Source of the DNA: Eubacterium sp. ER2
GTDB taxonomy: Bacteria; Bacillota; Clostridia; Lachnospirales; Lachnospiraceae
Assembly: GCF_000765215.1 (NCBI RefSeq)
Contig: NZ_JPJE01000006.1
Coordinates: forward strand, 1-64,000
Length of the DNA stretch: 64,000 nucleotides
Direction: 5' to 3'
In this document: positions 1 to 7,928 of the stretch, in pieces
Layout: each line of letters begins with the position of its first letter
Position numbering within the stretch: the first letter of the stretch is position 1
The notes under the pieces: model-generated
The model's input: only the letters and a program-made list of their open reading frames with translations
What the model was told of the DNA's origin: nothing
The model's database searches: none
Position numbers and translations under genes: made by a program

Positions 1-40
1 TTATCCTTTATAAGAAAATATGGGAGTTGGCATTTTGGCA

Positions 41-76
41 AAAAGAGTGGTGCTGGAGCTAGGGCTCCAGCACCAC
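41..76 (-). terminator. Intrinsic terminator behind marR
   Basis: A perfect 13-bp inverted repeat (47-59 with 64-76, loop TAGG) is followed on the minus strand by TCTTTTT. It lies about 40 bases beyond the marR stop codon and fits a Rho-independent terminator for that gene. Confidence 0.8.
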
Positions 77-93
77 CTTTGTCTACAGTCTGT

Positions 94-117
94 AAGGACA
101 GCCGGCAGGCTGTCCTT
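94..117. other. Hairpin overlapping the marR stop codon
   Basis: A 10-bp perfect inverted repeat (94-103 with 108-117, loop GGCA) covers the last bases of marR. On the plus strand it is followed by ATTTTTTG, so it could stop transcription arriving from the left; on the minus strand it has no T-run and would only shape the 3' end of the marR mRNA. Confidence 0.5.
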
Positions 118-577
118 ATTTTTTGTCCTTTTGTCCCAGGCAGCAGGAGAGCTCATTGAGGGAGGTGAGAAGCTCTACAAGCTGGCGCATATTATCCTCG
201 CCAAATTCCCGGAGGAGCTCCTCCCAGGCCTGGTCGCATTTTTCCATGGATCGGCGGGCTGCCTCCTCTCCCTCAGGGGTGGCGCTGATGGAGATCTTCC
301 GGCGGTCCTTTGCGTCGATCTCCCGGACAATGTAGTTTTTCTTTTCCAGGGTGTTCAGTATATAGGAGACGGCCGGCTTGGAGATGCGGAGGCGCTCCTG
401 CATCTTGGGCACGTTGAGGTTCGTGCAGGAGCTGCCGCTGACGCTGCAGCCTCCCAGGATATCCCGGAGGATCGCCATCTCATTCATCTGCATCTCACAT
501 TCCAGAGAAAAGGCAGCTTCCAGCTTTTTAAAACACATCATAGAAGAAAAAAATTGTTCCTGCAGCCTGTCGTCCAT
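116..577 (-). CDS. MarR family transcriptional regulator
   Basis: The 153-residue protein has the size and layout of MarR winged-helix repressors: an N-terminal dimerisation helix, a central helix-turn-helix region (around PKMQERLRISKPAVSYIL), and the wing motif EKKNYIVREIDAKDRRK, where DxR is the family hallmark. The start codon at 577 is preceded by AAGGAG at good spacing. It is transcribed away from the pyrophosphatase gene. A palindrome inside its own promoter suggests autorepression. The ligand and wider regulon cannot be read from the sequence; no efflux pump or oxidative-stress gene lies next to it. The HTH carries a Cys-Ser-Cys-rich stretch just ahead (GGCSVSGSSC), which could be redox-sensitive, but that is only a guess. 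Confidence 0.88.
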   Translation of the reverse strand: MDDRLQEQFFSSMMCFKKLEAAFSLECEMQMNEMAILRDILGGCSVSGSSCTNLNVPKMQERLRISKPAVSYILNTLEKKNYIVREIDAKDRRKISISATPEGEEAARRSMEKCDQAWEELLREFGEDNMRQLVELLTSLNELSCCLGQKDKK

Positions 578-590
578 ATAAACTCCTTAA

Positions 591-618
591 ATAATAAACG
601 TTTAACAATTCCACACAA
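591..618 (-). promoter_or_regulatory. marR promoter with palindromic operator
   Basis: On the minus strand TTGTGT (613-618) and TATTAT (591-596) are 16 bases apart. Between them and overlapping the -10 is the perfect palindrome TAAACGTTTA (595-604), the kind of site bound by a MarR dimer, so the protein probably represses its own gene. Confidence 0.55.
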
Positions 619-764
619 GAGTATAGCGCAATTTCCGCCGGATTTCAAGGAAATGGCTGGCTTTTCGTTGATTTGCCCTGTCAAAGGAGGTAAAATAATA
701 GGCAGAAAAACGCAGGGGCGCAGGCGAGATTTTTGGCGTCCCTGAACGAGGAAGGAGCGGTATT

Positions 765-1319
765 ATGAACATCTGGCACGATATCGGTGAGGAGAGGATT
801 TTCCCTACGGATTTTATGGCAGTGATCGAGATTCAGAAGGGGAGCAACATGAAGTATGAGATGGACAAGGAGACAGGCATGCTCATGCTGGATCGGGTGC
901 TTTTCACAGCCACTCACTATCCCATGAACTATGGCTTTATCCCCCGGACATACGGGGACGACAAGGATCCCCTGGATGTCCTGGTGCTCTGCTCGGAGGC
1001 CATTGTCCCCATGACACTGGTGCGGTGCTACCCCATCGGTGTCATGAGCATGGAGGACGGGGGCATGGGAGACGACAAGATTATCGCCATCCCCTACGGC
1101 GACCCCACCTACATGGGCTACACGGATATCAAGGAGCTGCCCAAGCATATTTTCGAGGAGCTGAAGCATTTCTTCTCCATCTACAAGAGCCTGGAGGGAA
1201 AGGAGACAGAGGTGAGCTCCTTTGGCGGCCCTATGGAGGCCGTGGAGATCATTGAGAGAGCCATTGACAGCTACAAGGAGAAGTTTGGGGAGAAGAATGG
1301 AGAACAGGATGGGGATTGA
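765..1319 (+). CDS. ppa: Inorganic pyrophosphatase, family I
   Basis: This soluble pyrophosphatase hydrolyses the pyrophosphate released by biosynthetic reactions. The 184-residue length is normal for family I. The metal-binding signature DxDPxD is present as DKDPLD at residues 66-71, following an HYPMNYGFIPRTY block that matches the family's substrate-binding strand. The C-terminal helix ends in a charged tail. A GAAGGAG site stands ahead of the ATG at 765. The next gene, an HD hydrolase, begins before this one ends, so the two are probably translationally coupled. Confidence 0.93.
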   Translation: MNIWHDIGEERIFPTDFMAVIEIQKGSNMKYEMDKETGMLMLDRVLFTATHYPMNYGFIPRTYGDDKDPLDVLVLCSEAIVPMTLVRCYPIGVMSMEDGGMGDDKIIAIPYGDPTYMGYTDIKELPKHIFEELKHFFSIYKSLEGKETEVSSFGGPMEAVEIIERAIDSYKEKFGEKNGEQDGD

Positions 1320-2088
1320 TTACAGCCGGGCCAGGGAGGTCTTTGAGCAGTATCTGAACGGATATGACCGGAAGGACGGAAAGGTGAGGCTGAAGATTAC
1401 TCACACCTACGGCGTGGTGGCCCAGAGCACGGCTCTGGCAAAGCGGATGCGTCTGGGGGAGGAGGACACGCAGCTGGCCCGGATCATCGCCCTGCTTCAC
1501 GACATCGGAAGGTTTGAGCAGCTCAGGAGGTTTGACAGCTTTCTGCCGGAGACTATGGACCACGCCGCCTACGGGGTGGAGCTTCTCTTTGGGGAGGGGA
1601 TGATACGGGACTTTCTCCCCGAGGACACCTGGGACGGCATCATCCGGACGGCCATAGCAAAGCACAGCGACTACAGGCTGGAAGGGGTGGAAGATCCCCG
1701 CACCCTCCTCCACGCCAGGCTCATCCGGGATGCGGACAAGCTGGACAACTGCCGGGTGAAGCTGGAGGACCCGCTGGAGACCTTTGCGGGGGGCACGGCG
1801 GAGGAGATCGGAGCTCAGAAGATTTCGCCGAAGGTGAAGGCGGAGGTGATGGCGGGGAAGTCTATTCTCTCCTCGGACCGGGTGACGCTGATGGATTTCT
1901 GGGTGTCCTACCTGGCCTATTTTTACGACCTCAATTTCCGGGAGAGCCTGGATATTGTGGAGGAGCGGGACTACGTGCGCCGGATCGCAGGGCGGATCCC
2001 CTGCTCCGATCCGGAGACAGCGCGCTCCATGGAGGAGATCGTGGGCGCTCTGACAGCCTACGTCCACTCCCGCGGAAAGAGCAAATAG
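1297..2088 (+). CDS. HD domain phosphohydrolase
   Basis: The protein is a small HD-superfamily metal-dependent phosphohydrolase of about 263 residues. His36 (ITHTYGV) and the His68-Asp69 pair (ALLHDIGR) supply metal ligands, and a later RDADKLDN stretch carries the conserved downstream Asp. The substrate is unknown; relatives act on nucleotides or small phosphoesters. Two starts are plausible, 1297 (preceded by GGGGAG) and 1309 (preceded by GGAG), both overlapping the end of ppa; an upstream in-frame ATG at 1222 lies deep in ppa and is unlikely. Coupling to ppa suggests a housekeeping role linked to phosphate or nucleotide turnover. Confidence 0.8.
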   Translation: MENRMGIDYSRAREVFEQYLNGYDRKDGKVRLKITHTYGVVAQSTALAKRMRLGEEDTQLARIIALLHDIGRFEQLRRFDSFLPETMDHAAYGVELLFGEGMIRDFLPEDTWDGIIRTAIAKHSDYRLEGVEDPRTLLHARLIRDADKLDNCRVKLEDPLETFAGGTAEEIGAQKISPKVKAEVMAGKSILSSDRVTLMDFWVSYLAYFYDLNFRESLDIVEERDYVRRIAGRIPCSDPETARSMEEIVGALTAYVHSRGKSK

Positions 2089-2115
2089 CGGGAGAGTCTG
2101 CAAGGGGGAGATCGT

Positions 2116-2976
2116 ATGAAATTTGAACCAAAAAAAGATATAAAGAGGATCATAGTAATCTGCATTGCAGCGGTCATCATGGCCCTGAACATTAAATCCT
2201 TTGTCCGGACCGGAGGACTCTATCCGGGCGGCGCCACAGGTCTGGCTCTCCTCATCCAGAGGGCCGGGGACATGTTTTTCCATGTGACCATCCCCTACAC
2301 GGTAGTCAACGTGGCGCTGAACGCGGTGCCGGTCTATATCGGCTTCCGCTATATTGGAAGGAAATTTACGCTCTACTCCTGCCTGATGATCGTGCTTACC
2401 AGTGTGCTGACCGATATGCTGCCGGGCTATGCGATCACCTACGACACGCTGCTTATCAGTATTTTCGGGGGACTTATTAACGGCTTTGTCATCAGCCTGT
2501 GCCTTCATATGAACGCCACCACCGGGGGAACGGATTTTATCGCCATCTATCTGTCGGAGAAGAAGGGGATAGACTCCTGGAACGTAGTGCTGGGGCTGAA
2601 TGTGCTGATCCTGGCGGTTGCCGGTCTCCTGTTCGGCTGGGACAAGGCGCTGTACTCTATCATTTTCCAGTACACCTCCACCCAGGTGCTGCATATGCTC
2701 TACAAGAAATATCAGCAGGAGACAGTGTTTGCAGTAACCAACAGGGCGGAGGAGGTCTATGACGCCATAGCCGGGACGACTCACCACGGCGCCACCATCA
2801 TCGAGGGGCAGGGAGCCTACGAGGACAGGGAGAGGAAGATCGTGTACTCGGTCGTATCCAGCGCGGAGAGCAAGAAAGTGATACGGGCCATCAAGGAGGC
2901 AGATCCCCACGCCTTTGTCAATCTCATGAAGACAGAGCAGGTGGCGGGAAAGTTTTACCAGAAGCCCAACGAGTAA
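2116..2976 (+). CDS. YitT family membrane protein (DUF161/DUF2179)
   Basis: The 286-residue protein has the YitT plan: five or six hydrophobic segments in the first 190 residues, with the family motifs GGLYPGGATGLALL near residue 35 and ATTGGTDFIA near residue 135, followed by a soluble C-terminal DUF2179 domain (from about residue 205). The family is common in Firmicutes; its transported substrate is not established. A GGGGGAG site precedes the ATG. The HD gene ends 27 bases upstream on the same strand, so it may be in the same transcript. Confidence 0.88.
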   Translation: MKFEPKKDIKRIIVICIAAVIMALNIKSFVRTGGLYPGGATGLALLIQRAGDMFFHVTIPYTVVNVALNAVPVYIGFRYIGRKFTLYSCLMIVLTSVLTDMLPGYAITYDTLLISIFGGLINGFVISLCLHMNATTGGTDFIAIYLSEKKGIDSWNVVLGLNVLILAVAGLLFGWDKALYSIIFQYTSTQVLHMLYKKYQQETVFAVTNRAEEVYDAIAGTTHHGATIIEGQGAYEDRERKIVYSVVSSAESKKVIRAIKEADPHAFVNLMKTEQVAGKFYQKPNE

Positions 2977-3130
2977 CAGAAGACGGCTTGAGCCGGGAGC
3001 GCCCATCGCCCATCCTGTGCAGATAATGCAAAATAAGGAAAATATCAGACAAAGATTTCCGGATTTCTTTATATTACAATTGTCCCAGAAAGAGCGAGAA
3101 GAACCTATAATTCCAGGAGGGAACAAGAAT

Positions 3131-4246
3131 ATGAAGGAACTGACACAGGAAAAAATTCACGAGGCGATTGAGAATTTCCGGTTTGAGGGAAGGCTGACAG
3201 ACTGCAGACCCTACGGCAGCGGACATATTAACGACACATTTCTGCTCTCCTACGAGATCGGGGAGATGGGAAGGCTGAAGGTCATTCTCCAGCGGATGAA
3301 CAACGAGGTGTTTGGGAAGCCGGTGGAGCTGATGGAGAACATCATGAATGTTACATCCTACCTGAAGGAGAGGATCGCGGAGAATGGGGGAGACCCGGAG
3401 AGAGAGACGCTGAATGTGATCCCTGCAAAGGACGGAAAGCCCTACTACGAGGACACAGAGGGAAATTACTGGAGGTCCTACAAGTTTATCACAGGCGCTA
3501 CCAGCTATGACAAGGTGGAGAAGCCGGCGGACTTCTACGAGAGCGCCGTGGCTTTTGGGAACTTCCAGCGCCTGCTGGCGGATTTCCCGGCGGAGACACT
3601 CCATGAGACCATTGAGGGCTTCCACGATACGAGAGCACGCTTTGCCGTGTTTGAGCAGGCGGTGAAGGAGGACGTGATGGGCCGTGCCGCAGCCGTGAAG
3701 AAGGAAATCGAGTTCGTCCGGGCCAGGGAGAAATCCATTGCCAACTACTTCAGCGAGATGCAGGAGAAGGGCGAGCTGCCCCTGCGCGTCACACACAATG
3801 ACACAAAGCTGAACAACATCATGATCGATGACAAGACAGGAAAGGGTATCTGTGTCATCGACCTGGACACTGTGATGCCGGGACTCGCCATGAACGATTT
3901 CGGCGACTCCATCCGCTTTGGAGCCAGCACTGCTGCCGAGGACGAGAGGGACTTAAGCCTTGTGTCCTGCAGCATGGATCTGTTTGACATCTACGCCAGA
4001 GGATTTATCGAGGGCTGCGGCGGCAAGCTGACAGAGAGGGAGATCCTGGAGCTGCCCATGGGAGCCAAGACCATGACCTACGAGTGCGGCATGCGCTTCC
4101 TGACAGATTATCTCCAGGGAGACACCTACTTCAAGATCCACAGAAAGGACCACAATCTGGACCGGTGCAGGACGCAGTTCAAGCTGGTGGAGGACATGGA
4201 GCAGAAGTGGCACACCATGCAGGCCATCGTGAGAAAGTACATGTAG
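3131..4246 (+). CDS. N-acetylhexosamine 1-kinase-like phosphotransferase
   Basis: The 371-residue protein belongs to the aminoglycoside-phosphotransferase/choline-kinase fold. The catalytic loop is HNDTKLNN with Asp224 as the base, and the metal-binding motif IDLDTVMPG follows at about residues 243-251. This wording closely resembles bifidobacterial NahK, which phosphorylates GlcNAc/GalNAc at C1 in host-glycan salvage; that assignment is from family knowledge. The start at 3131 has CCAGGAGG upstream, better than the in-frame ATG at 3017. No lacto-N-biose phosphorylase or UDP-sugar gene is adjacent, so the exact sugar is uncertain. Confidence 0.75.
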   Translation: MKELTQEKIHEAIENFRFEGRLTDCRPYGSGHINDTFLLSYEIGEMGRLKVILQRMNNEVFGKPVELMENIMNVTSYLKERIAENGGDPERETLNVIPAKDGKPYYEDTEGNYWRSYKFITGATSYDKVEKPADFYESAVAFGNFQRLLADFPAETLHETIEGFHDTRARFAVFEQAVKEDVMGRAAAVKKEIEFVRAREKSIANYFSEMQEKGELPLRVTHNDTKLNNIMIDDKTGKGICVIDLDTVMPGLAMNDFGDSIRFGASTAAEDERDLSLVSCSMDLFDIYARGFIEGCGGKLTEREILELPMGAKTMTYECGMRFLTDYLQGDTYFKIHRKDHNLDRCRTQFKLVEDMEQKWHTMQAIVRKYM

Positions 4247-4305
4247 CGCCGGCGCGGATGCAGTGTGATCCGTTGGCAGGAAATACGGGATCTGCGAAAA
4301 AAATC

Positions 4306-4334
4306 TTGACATACAGAGAAAAACAGGGTAAAGT
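4306..4334 (+). promoter_or_regulatory. ptsG promoter
   Basis: TTGACA (4306-4311) and TAAAGT (4329-4334) are 17 bases apart, a near-consensus housekeeping promoter. Transcription should begin near 4341, exactly at the 5' edge of the antiterminator RNA structure. Confidence 0.75.
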
Positions 4335-4340
4335 TTAAGC

Positions 4341-4373
4341 ATAGTATGTAACTGGGAAGCAGGCATTAACTAT
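4341..4373 (+). promoter_or_regulatory. Ribonucleic antiterminator (RAT) for a LicT/GlcT-type protein
   Basis: The lower stem ATAGT (4341-4345) pairs with ACTAT (4369-4373); the upper stem CTG (4352-4354) pairs with CAG (4360-4362); between them lies an asymmetric pair of internal loops containing GTAACTG and CAGGCATTA, which resembles the conserved RAT core of ptsG leaders in Bacillus. Its 3' half overlaps the 5' arm of the following terminator, so only one of the two structures can form. The antiterminator protein encoded at 6817 is the obvious ligand. Confidence 0.75.
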
Positions 4374-4418
4374 ACATAAATGACAGGAGTGTTTATGTGG
4401 GTTAATGCCTTTTTATTT
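4362..4418 (+). terminator. Leader terminator of ptsG (conditional)
   Basis: GGCATTAAC (4362-4370) pairs with GTTAATGCC (4401-4409), directly followed by TTTTTATTTT. The 5' arm is shared with the RAT element, giving the classic BglG-type on/off switch: terminator when the antiterminator protein is inactive, read-through when it holds the RAT. Confidence 0.75.
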
Positions 4419-4452
4419 TATGTGAGTCCGTGCGACTCTCATAAAATAAAAA
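4410..4452 (+). other. Second, AU-rich hairpin in the ptsG leader
   Basis: The U-tract of the terminator itself (4410-4422) is perfectly complementary over 13 bases to 4440-4452, with an inner GAGTC/GACTC stem (4424-4428 with 4434-4438). It would form only in transcripts that read through and might stabilise the 5' end or prevent the terminator from re-forming. No gene lies between here and 4599. Confidence 0.6.
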
Positions 4453-4598
4453 GCCACCGTAGGATGCGCACGGGCGTACAAGGAAGCCGCCTCCGGGCGG
4501 CCGCGCCCGGCGCGGGAGCTCCGGAGACCGGAGCTCCATCAGAAAGCCAGGGCAGGGACACACAGAGACATCTCCTCAAAAGAAAAGGAGAAAGAGAA

Positions 4599-6785
4599 AT
4601 GAAAGACAAAATTTTTGGTGTTCTTCAGAGAGTGGGAAGATCCTTTATGCTTCCCATCGCAATCCTGCCTGTGGCCGGACTTCTGCTCGGTATCGGTTCA
4701 TCCTTTACCAACGAGACCATGCTCAGCGCCTACGGCCTGACAGGCATCATGGGATCGGGGACGATCCTGAACGCGGTGTTCACGGTCATGAGCGCTGCCG
4801 GCAATGTGGTGTTCAACAACCTGCCCCTTGTGTTTGCCATGGGCGTGGCCATCGGCATGGCGAAAAAGGAGAAGGAGGTGGCAGCCCTGGCGGCGGTGAT
4901 CGCCTTCTTTATCATGCACGCCTCCATCAGCGCCATGATCGACATCTACGGCGGAACAGGGAACATGCTGGACGGCGCCACCACATCTGTGCTTGGCATC
5001 ACCTCCCTGCAGATGGGCGTCTTCGGCGGCATCATCGTGGGCCTCGGGGTGGCGGCTCTCCACAATCGGTTTTACAAGATCGAGCTGCCCCAGGTGCTGT
5101 CCTTCTTCGGTGGGACAAGGTTTGTGCCCATCATCAGCGCCCTGGTGTACACCGGCGTGGGCATTGCCATGTTCTACATATGGCCTGTGATCCAGACCGG
5201 CATCTACAGTGTGGGCGACCTTGTGCTGAACTCCGGCTACGCGGGAACCTGGGTGTACGGCCTCCTGGAGAGAGCCCTGATCCCCTTTGGACTTCACCAC
5301 GTGTTTTATCTTCCCTTCTGGCAGACAGGCGTGGGCGGAACCATGGAAGTGGCAGGCCAGATGGTGGAGGGAGCCCAGAATATCTTCTTCGCCCAGCTTG
5401 CTGACCCGTCCACAGAGCATTTTGCCGTGTCCGCCACGCGCTTCATGTCCGGGAAATTCCCCCTCATGATCTTCGGGCTTCCGGGGGCCGCGCTGGCTAT
5501 GTACAGGACGGCAAAGCCGGAGAAGAAAAAGGCTGTGGCCGGTCTTCTTCTCTCAGCGGCCCTCACATCCATGATCACAGGCATCACGGAGCCGCTGGAA
5601 TTTACCTTCCTCTTTGTGGCGCCTCTGATGTATGCGGTACACTGTGTGTTTGCCGGGCTGGCCTACATGCTGATGCACATTTTCAATGTGGGCGTGGGCA
5701 TGACCTTCTCCGGCGGCCTGATCGACATGTTCCTCTTTGGCGTGCTCCAGGGAAATGAGAAGACCAACTGGATCTGGATCGTCATTGTGGGTATCGGCTA
5801 CTTTGTGGTGTACTACTTTGTGTTCTCATTTATGATCAAAAAATTCGACTACAAGACGCCGGGAAGAGATGACAGCGAGGAGGTCAAGCTCTACACCCGC
5901 CAGGATGTAAACGAGAGAAAAGCCCGGCAGGGCGGCGGGGACGCAGAGCCTGAGGATCAGGTGTCTGCCATGATCTGCCGGGGACTTGGGGGAAAGAAAA
6001 ACATCTCCGACGTGGACTGCTGCGCCACAAGGCTGCGCTGTACCGTGTTCAGGGCAGAGCTTGTGGATGACGCCCTTCTGAAGTCCACCGGGGCATCCGG
6101 CGTGGTCCACAAGGGAAACGGCGTGCAGGTCATTTACGGCCCCAAGGTGACGGTCATCAAGTCCAACCTGGAGGATTATCTGGAGACAGCGCCGGAGGAG
6201 GAAGTACAGCCCACTGAAAAGGAGCCGGCACAGCCGGGGAGCAGGGGGCAGGAGAACGCTGCTGGAGCGGACAGGGCGGACGCCGGAGCGGCGCCGGACA
6301 AAGAGGAAAAAGAGAGAAAGCCTGTAAGGAGCATCATCATCGGGAGCCCGGCGGATGGCATCGCGGCGGACCTGTCCACAGCGCCGGACGAGGGATTTGC
6401 CGGAAGGATGATGGGGGACGGAGCGGTCGTGGAGCCCACGTCAGCGACCATCTGCGCCCCGGCGGACGGCGAGATCTGCTTCGTGTTCCCCACAAAGCAC
6501 GCGGTGGGCTTCCAGACAGAGGAGGGCGTTGAGATGCTCCTCCACATCGGCATTGACACAGTGGGGCTGAACGGAGAGGGCTTTGAGATCCTGAAGGAGG
6601 AAGGAAAGGTGAAAAAGGGAGAGCCCATCATGAGGGTGGACATCGACTATGTGAAGAGCCATGCCCCCTCCCTGGTGTCTCCCATCCTCTGCACAGCCCT
6701 GGAGGACAACCAGAAGATCCGCCTCCTCGGGAAAGGGGAAATCCGGGCAGGCGAGGATCTGTTTGCGATTGATATTTACGAGTAG
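4599..6785 (+). CDS. ptsG: PTS glucose-type transporter, EIICBA
   Basis: This 728-residue membrane permease takes up and phosphorylates glucose (or a close relative). The order is IIC (about residues 1-425, ten or so membrane spans, with the substrate-loop motif GITEPLEF), IIB (about 445-525, phosphocysteine Cys475 in DCCATRLRC), a charged Ala/Pro/Glu linker, and IIA (about 575-728, active His649 in LLHIGIDTV). The start at 4599 has AAAAGGAG upstream and gives the usual N-terminus KIFGVLQRVGRSFMLPIAIL; an upstream in-frame ATG at 4380 lies in the leader hairpins and is not real. Expression is probably controlled by the RAT/terminator switch in the leader and by the antiterminator gene that follows. 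Confidence 0.93.
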   Translation: MKDKIFGVLQRVGRSFMLPIAILPVAGLLLGIGSSFTNETMLSAYGLTGIMGSGTILNAVFTVMSAAGNVVFNNLPLVFAMGVAIGMAKKEKEVAALAAVIAFFIMHASISAMIDIYGGTGNMLDGATTSVLGITSLQMGVFGGIIVGLGVAALHNRFYKIELPQVLSFFGGTRFVPIISALVYTGVGIAMFYIWPVIQTGIYSVGDLVLNSGYAGTWVYGLLERALIPFGLHHVFYLPFWQTGVGGTMEVAGQMVEGAQNIFFAQLADPSTEHFAVSATRFMSGKFPLMIFGLPGAALAMYRTAKPEKKKAVAGLLLSAALTSMITGITEPLEFTFLFVAPLMYAVHCVFAGLAYMLMHIFNVGVGMTFSGGLIDMFLFGVLQGNEKTNWIWIVIVGIGYFVVYYFVFSFMIKKFDYKTPGRDDSEEVKLYTRQDVNERKARQGGGDAEPEDQVSAMICRGLGGKKNISDVDCCATRLRCTVFRAELVDDALLKSTGASGVVHKGNGVQVIYGPKVTVIKSNLEDYLETAPEEEVQPTEKEPAQPGSRGQENAAGADRADAGAAPDKEEKERKPVRSIIIGSPADGIAADLSTAPDEGFAGRMMGDGAVVEPTSATICAPADGEICFVFPTKHAVGFQTEEGVEMLLHIGIDTVGLNGEGFEILKEEGKVKKGEPIMRVDIDYVKSHAPSLVSPILCTALEDNQKIRLLGKGEIRAGEDLFAIDIYE

Positions 6786-6816
6786 GAACATGTTCCGCGG
6801 GAGAGGAAAGAGAAGT

Positions 6817-7644
6817 ATGTATCGTGTGATAAAAGCGTTAAATCACAACGCTGTGCTGGTGCTGGACGGTGCCAGCCAGGAATATCTGATCATGGGGAAG
6901 GGGATCGGCTTTGGCAAAAAGGTCAGCGAGAGGATCGAGCCCGCGCCGGACAGCGTGGTCTATTCTCTGCAGTCTGTGTCAGAGAGAGGAAAGGCAAAGG
7001 ACCTTTTCAAGGAGATCGATCCCAGATATCTGGAGATGGCGGACGCTGTCCTCAATGAGGCGGCGAAGGAGTTCGCTCACGTGGACCGGGGCGTGCTGTT
7101 TCCCATGGCGGACCACATTGCCTTTGCGGTGAGCCGGATGCGGCGGGGCGAGGTCATTGCCAATCTGCTGACCCAGGATATCCAGGTGCTCTTCTACAAG
7201 GAGTTCAAGGCGGCCTCCCTGGTCCGCAGGCTCCTTATGGAGGAGGAAGGGCTGGAGGTGCCGGACGATGAGATCGGCTACGTGGCCCTCCACGTCCATG
7301 CGGCCACCGCCGGGGAGAAGGTGTCAAGCGCCATGCAGATCGCTGCGGCTGTGCGGGAGTGCATCACCATGATCGAGGAAGACGCGGGGAAAAGGATCGC
7401 GGTACAGACTCTCTCCTACAACCGGCTCATGAACCACATCAGGTATATGGCGGCCCGGGCGGTCACCGGGGAGGAGCTGAAGCTGAACATGAACCAGTAT
7501 ATCAGCAGGGAGTTTCCCGGCTCCTACCGGATTGCAGAGACGGTGTGCGCCCACCTTGGGAAGCATCTGGGAAAGACTCTGTCCGACACGGAGATCGGCT
7601 ATCTGGCCATGCACATTGAGAGAGTTTACACGGAAGACGAATAG
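6817..7644 (+). CDS. Transcription antiterminator, LicT/GlcT (BglG) family
   Basis: The 275-residue protein has an N-terminal CAT RNA-binding domain (about 1-55, MYRVIKALNHNAVLV) and two PTS regulation domains, PRD1 (about 65-168) and PRD2 (about 172-275), each with the conserved histidines that PTS proteins phosphorylate (for example DHIAFAV, LHVHAA, MNHIRYM, AMHIERV). It should bind the RAT in the ptsG leader and prevent termination when glucose is being transported. The gene starts 31 bases after ptsG; a strong terminator follows. The in-frame ATG at 6661 lies inside ptsG and is rejected. GlcT is the best functional guess because the partner is a glucose-type PTS. Confidence 0.9.
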   Translation: MYRVIKALNHNAVLVLDGASQEYLIMGKGIGFGKKVSERIEPAPDSVVYSLQSVSERGKAKDLFKEIDPRYLEMADAVLNEAAKEFAHVDRGVLFPMADHIAFAVSRMRRGEVIANLLTQDIQVLFYKEFKAASLVRRLLMEEEGLEVPDDEIGYVALHVHAATAGEKVSSAMQIAAAVRECITMIEEDAGKRIAVQTLSYNRLMNHIRYMAARAVTGEELKLNMNQYISREFPGSYRIAETVCAHLGKHLGKTLSDTEIGYLAMHIERVYTEDE

Positions 7645-7657
7645 ACATGAGAGGCTG

Positions 7658-7702
7658 ACAGCCTGTGCCCGGGAAGCGTGTCCCGGCGCAGGCTGTTTTT
7701 TG
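7658..7702 (+). terminator. Terminator of the ptsG-licT operon
   Basis: A GC-rich inverted repeat (658-674 with 681-696 of the 7-kb block) ends in TGTTTTTTGG. It closes the ptsG operon 14 bases after the antiterminator stop codon. Confidence 0.85.
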
Positions 7703-7749
7703 GCTGTATGGGGGCTGCCGTTTAAAATCCATGGTTTTTAATTTACATA

Positions 7750-7778
7750 TTGACTTCGGAAGCCGGAGGTGGTATAGT
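7750..7778 (+). promoter_or_regulatory. Promoter of the Rpn-like nuclease gene
   Basis: TTGACT (7750-7755) and TATAGT (7773-7778) are separated by 17 bases. The resulting leader of about 140 bases contains no clear structure. Confidence 0.6.
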
Positions 7779-7928
7779 CATTTTACATTTACAACAGGCA
7801 GATTTTTTCTTGTCTGCCTGGTCACTTTTATCCGACTGTCTGCAGGACGGATATGTTTCGGGATTTTCTGGCAGGATCTGCCGCAGGTTCCATTTGATGT
7901 AAGGAAAAACGAAAGAGGAGGTACGCCT

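Noticed and set aside
1249-3126. Minus-strand frame of 625 codons
   Set aside because: It lies opposite the HD hydrolase and YitT genes, has no ribosome binding site or recognisable domain, and is a by-product of GC-rich codon use.
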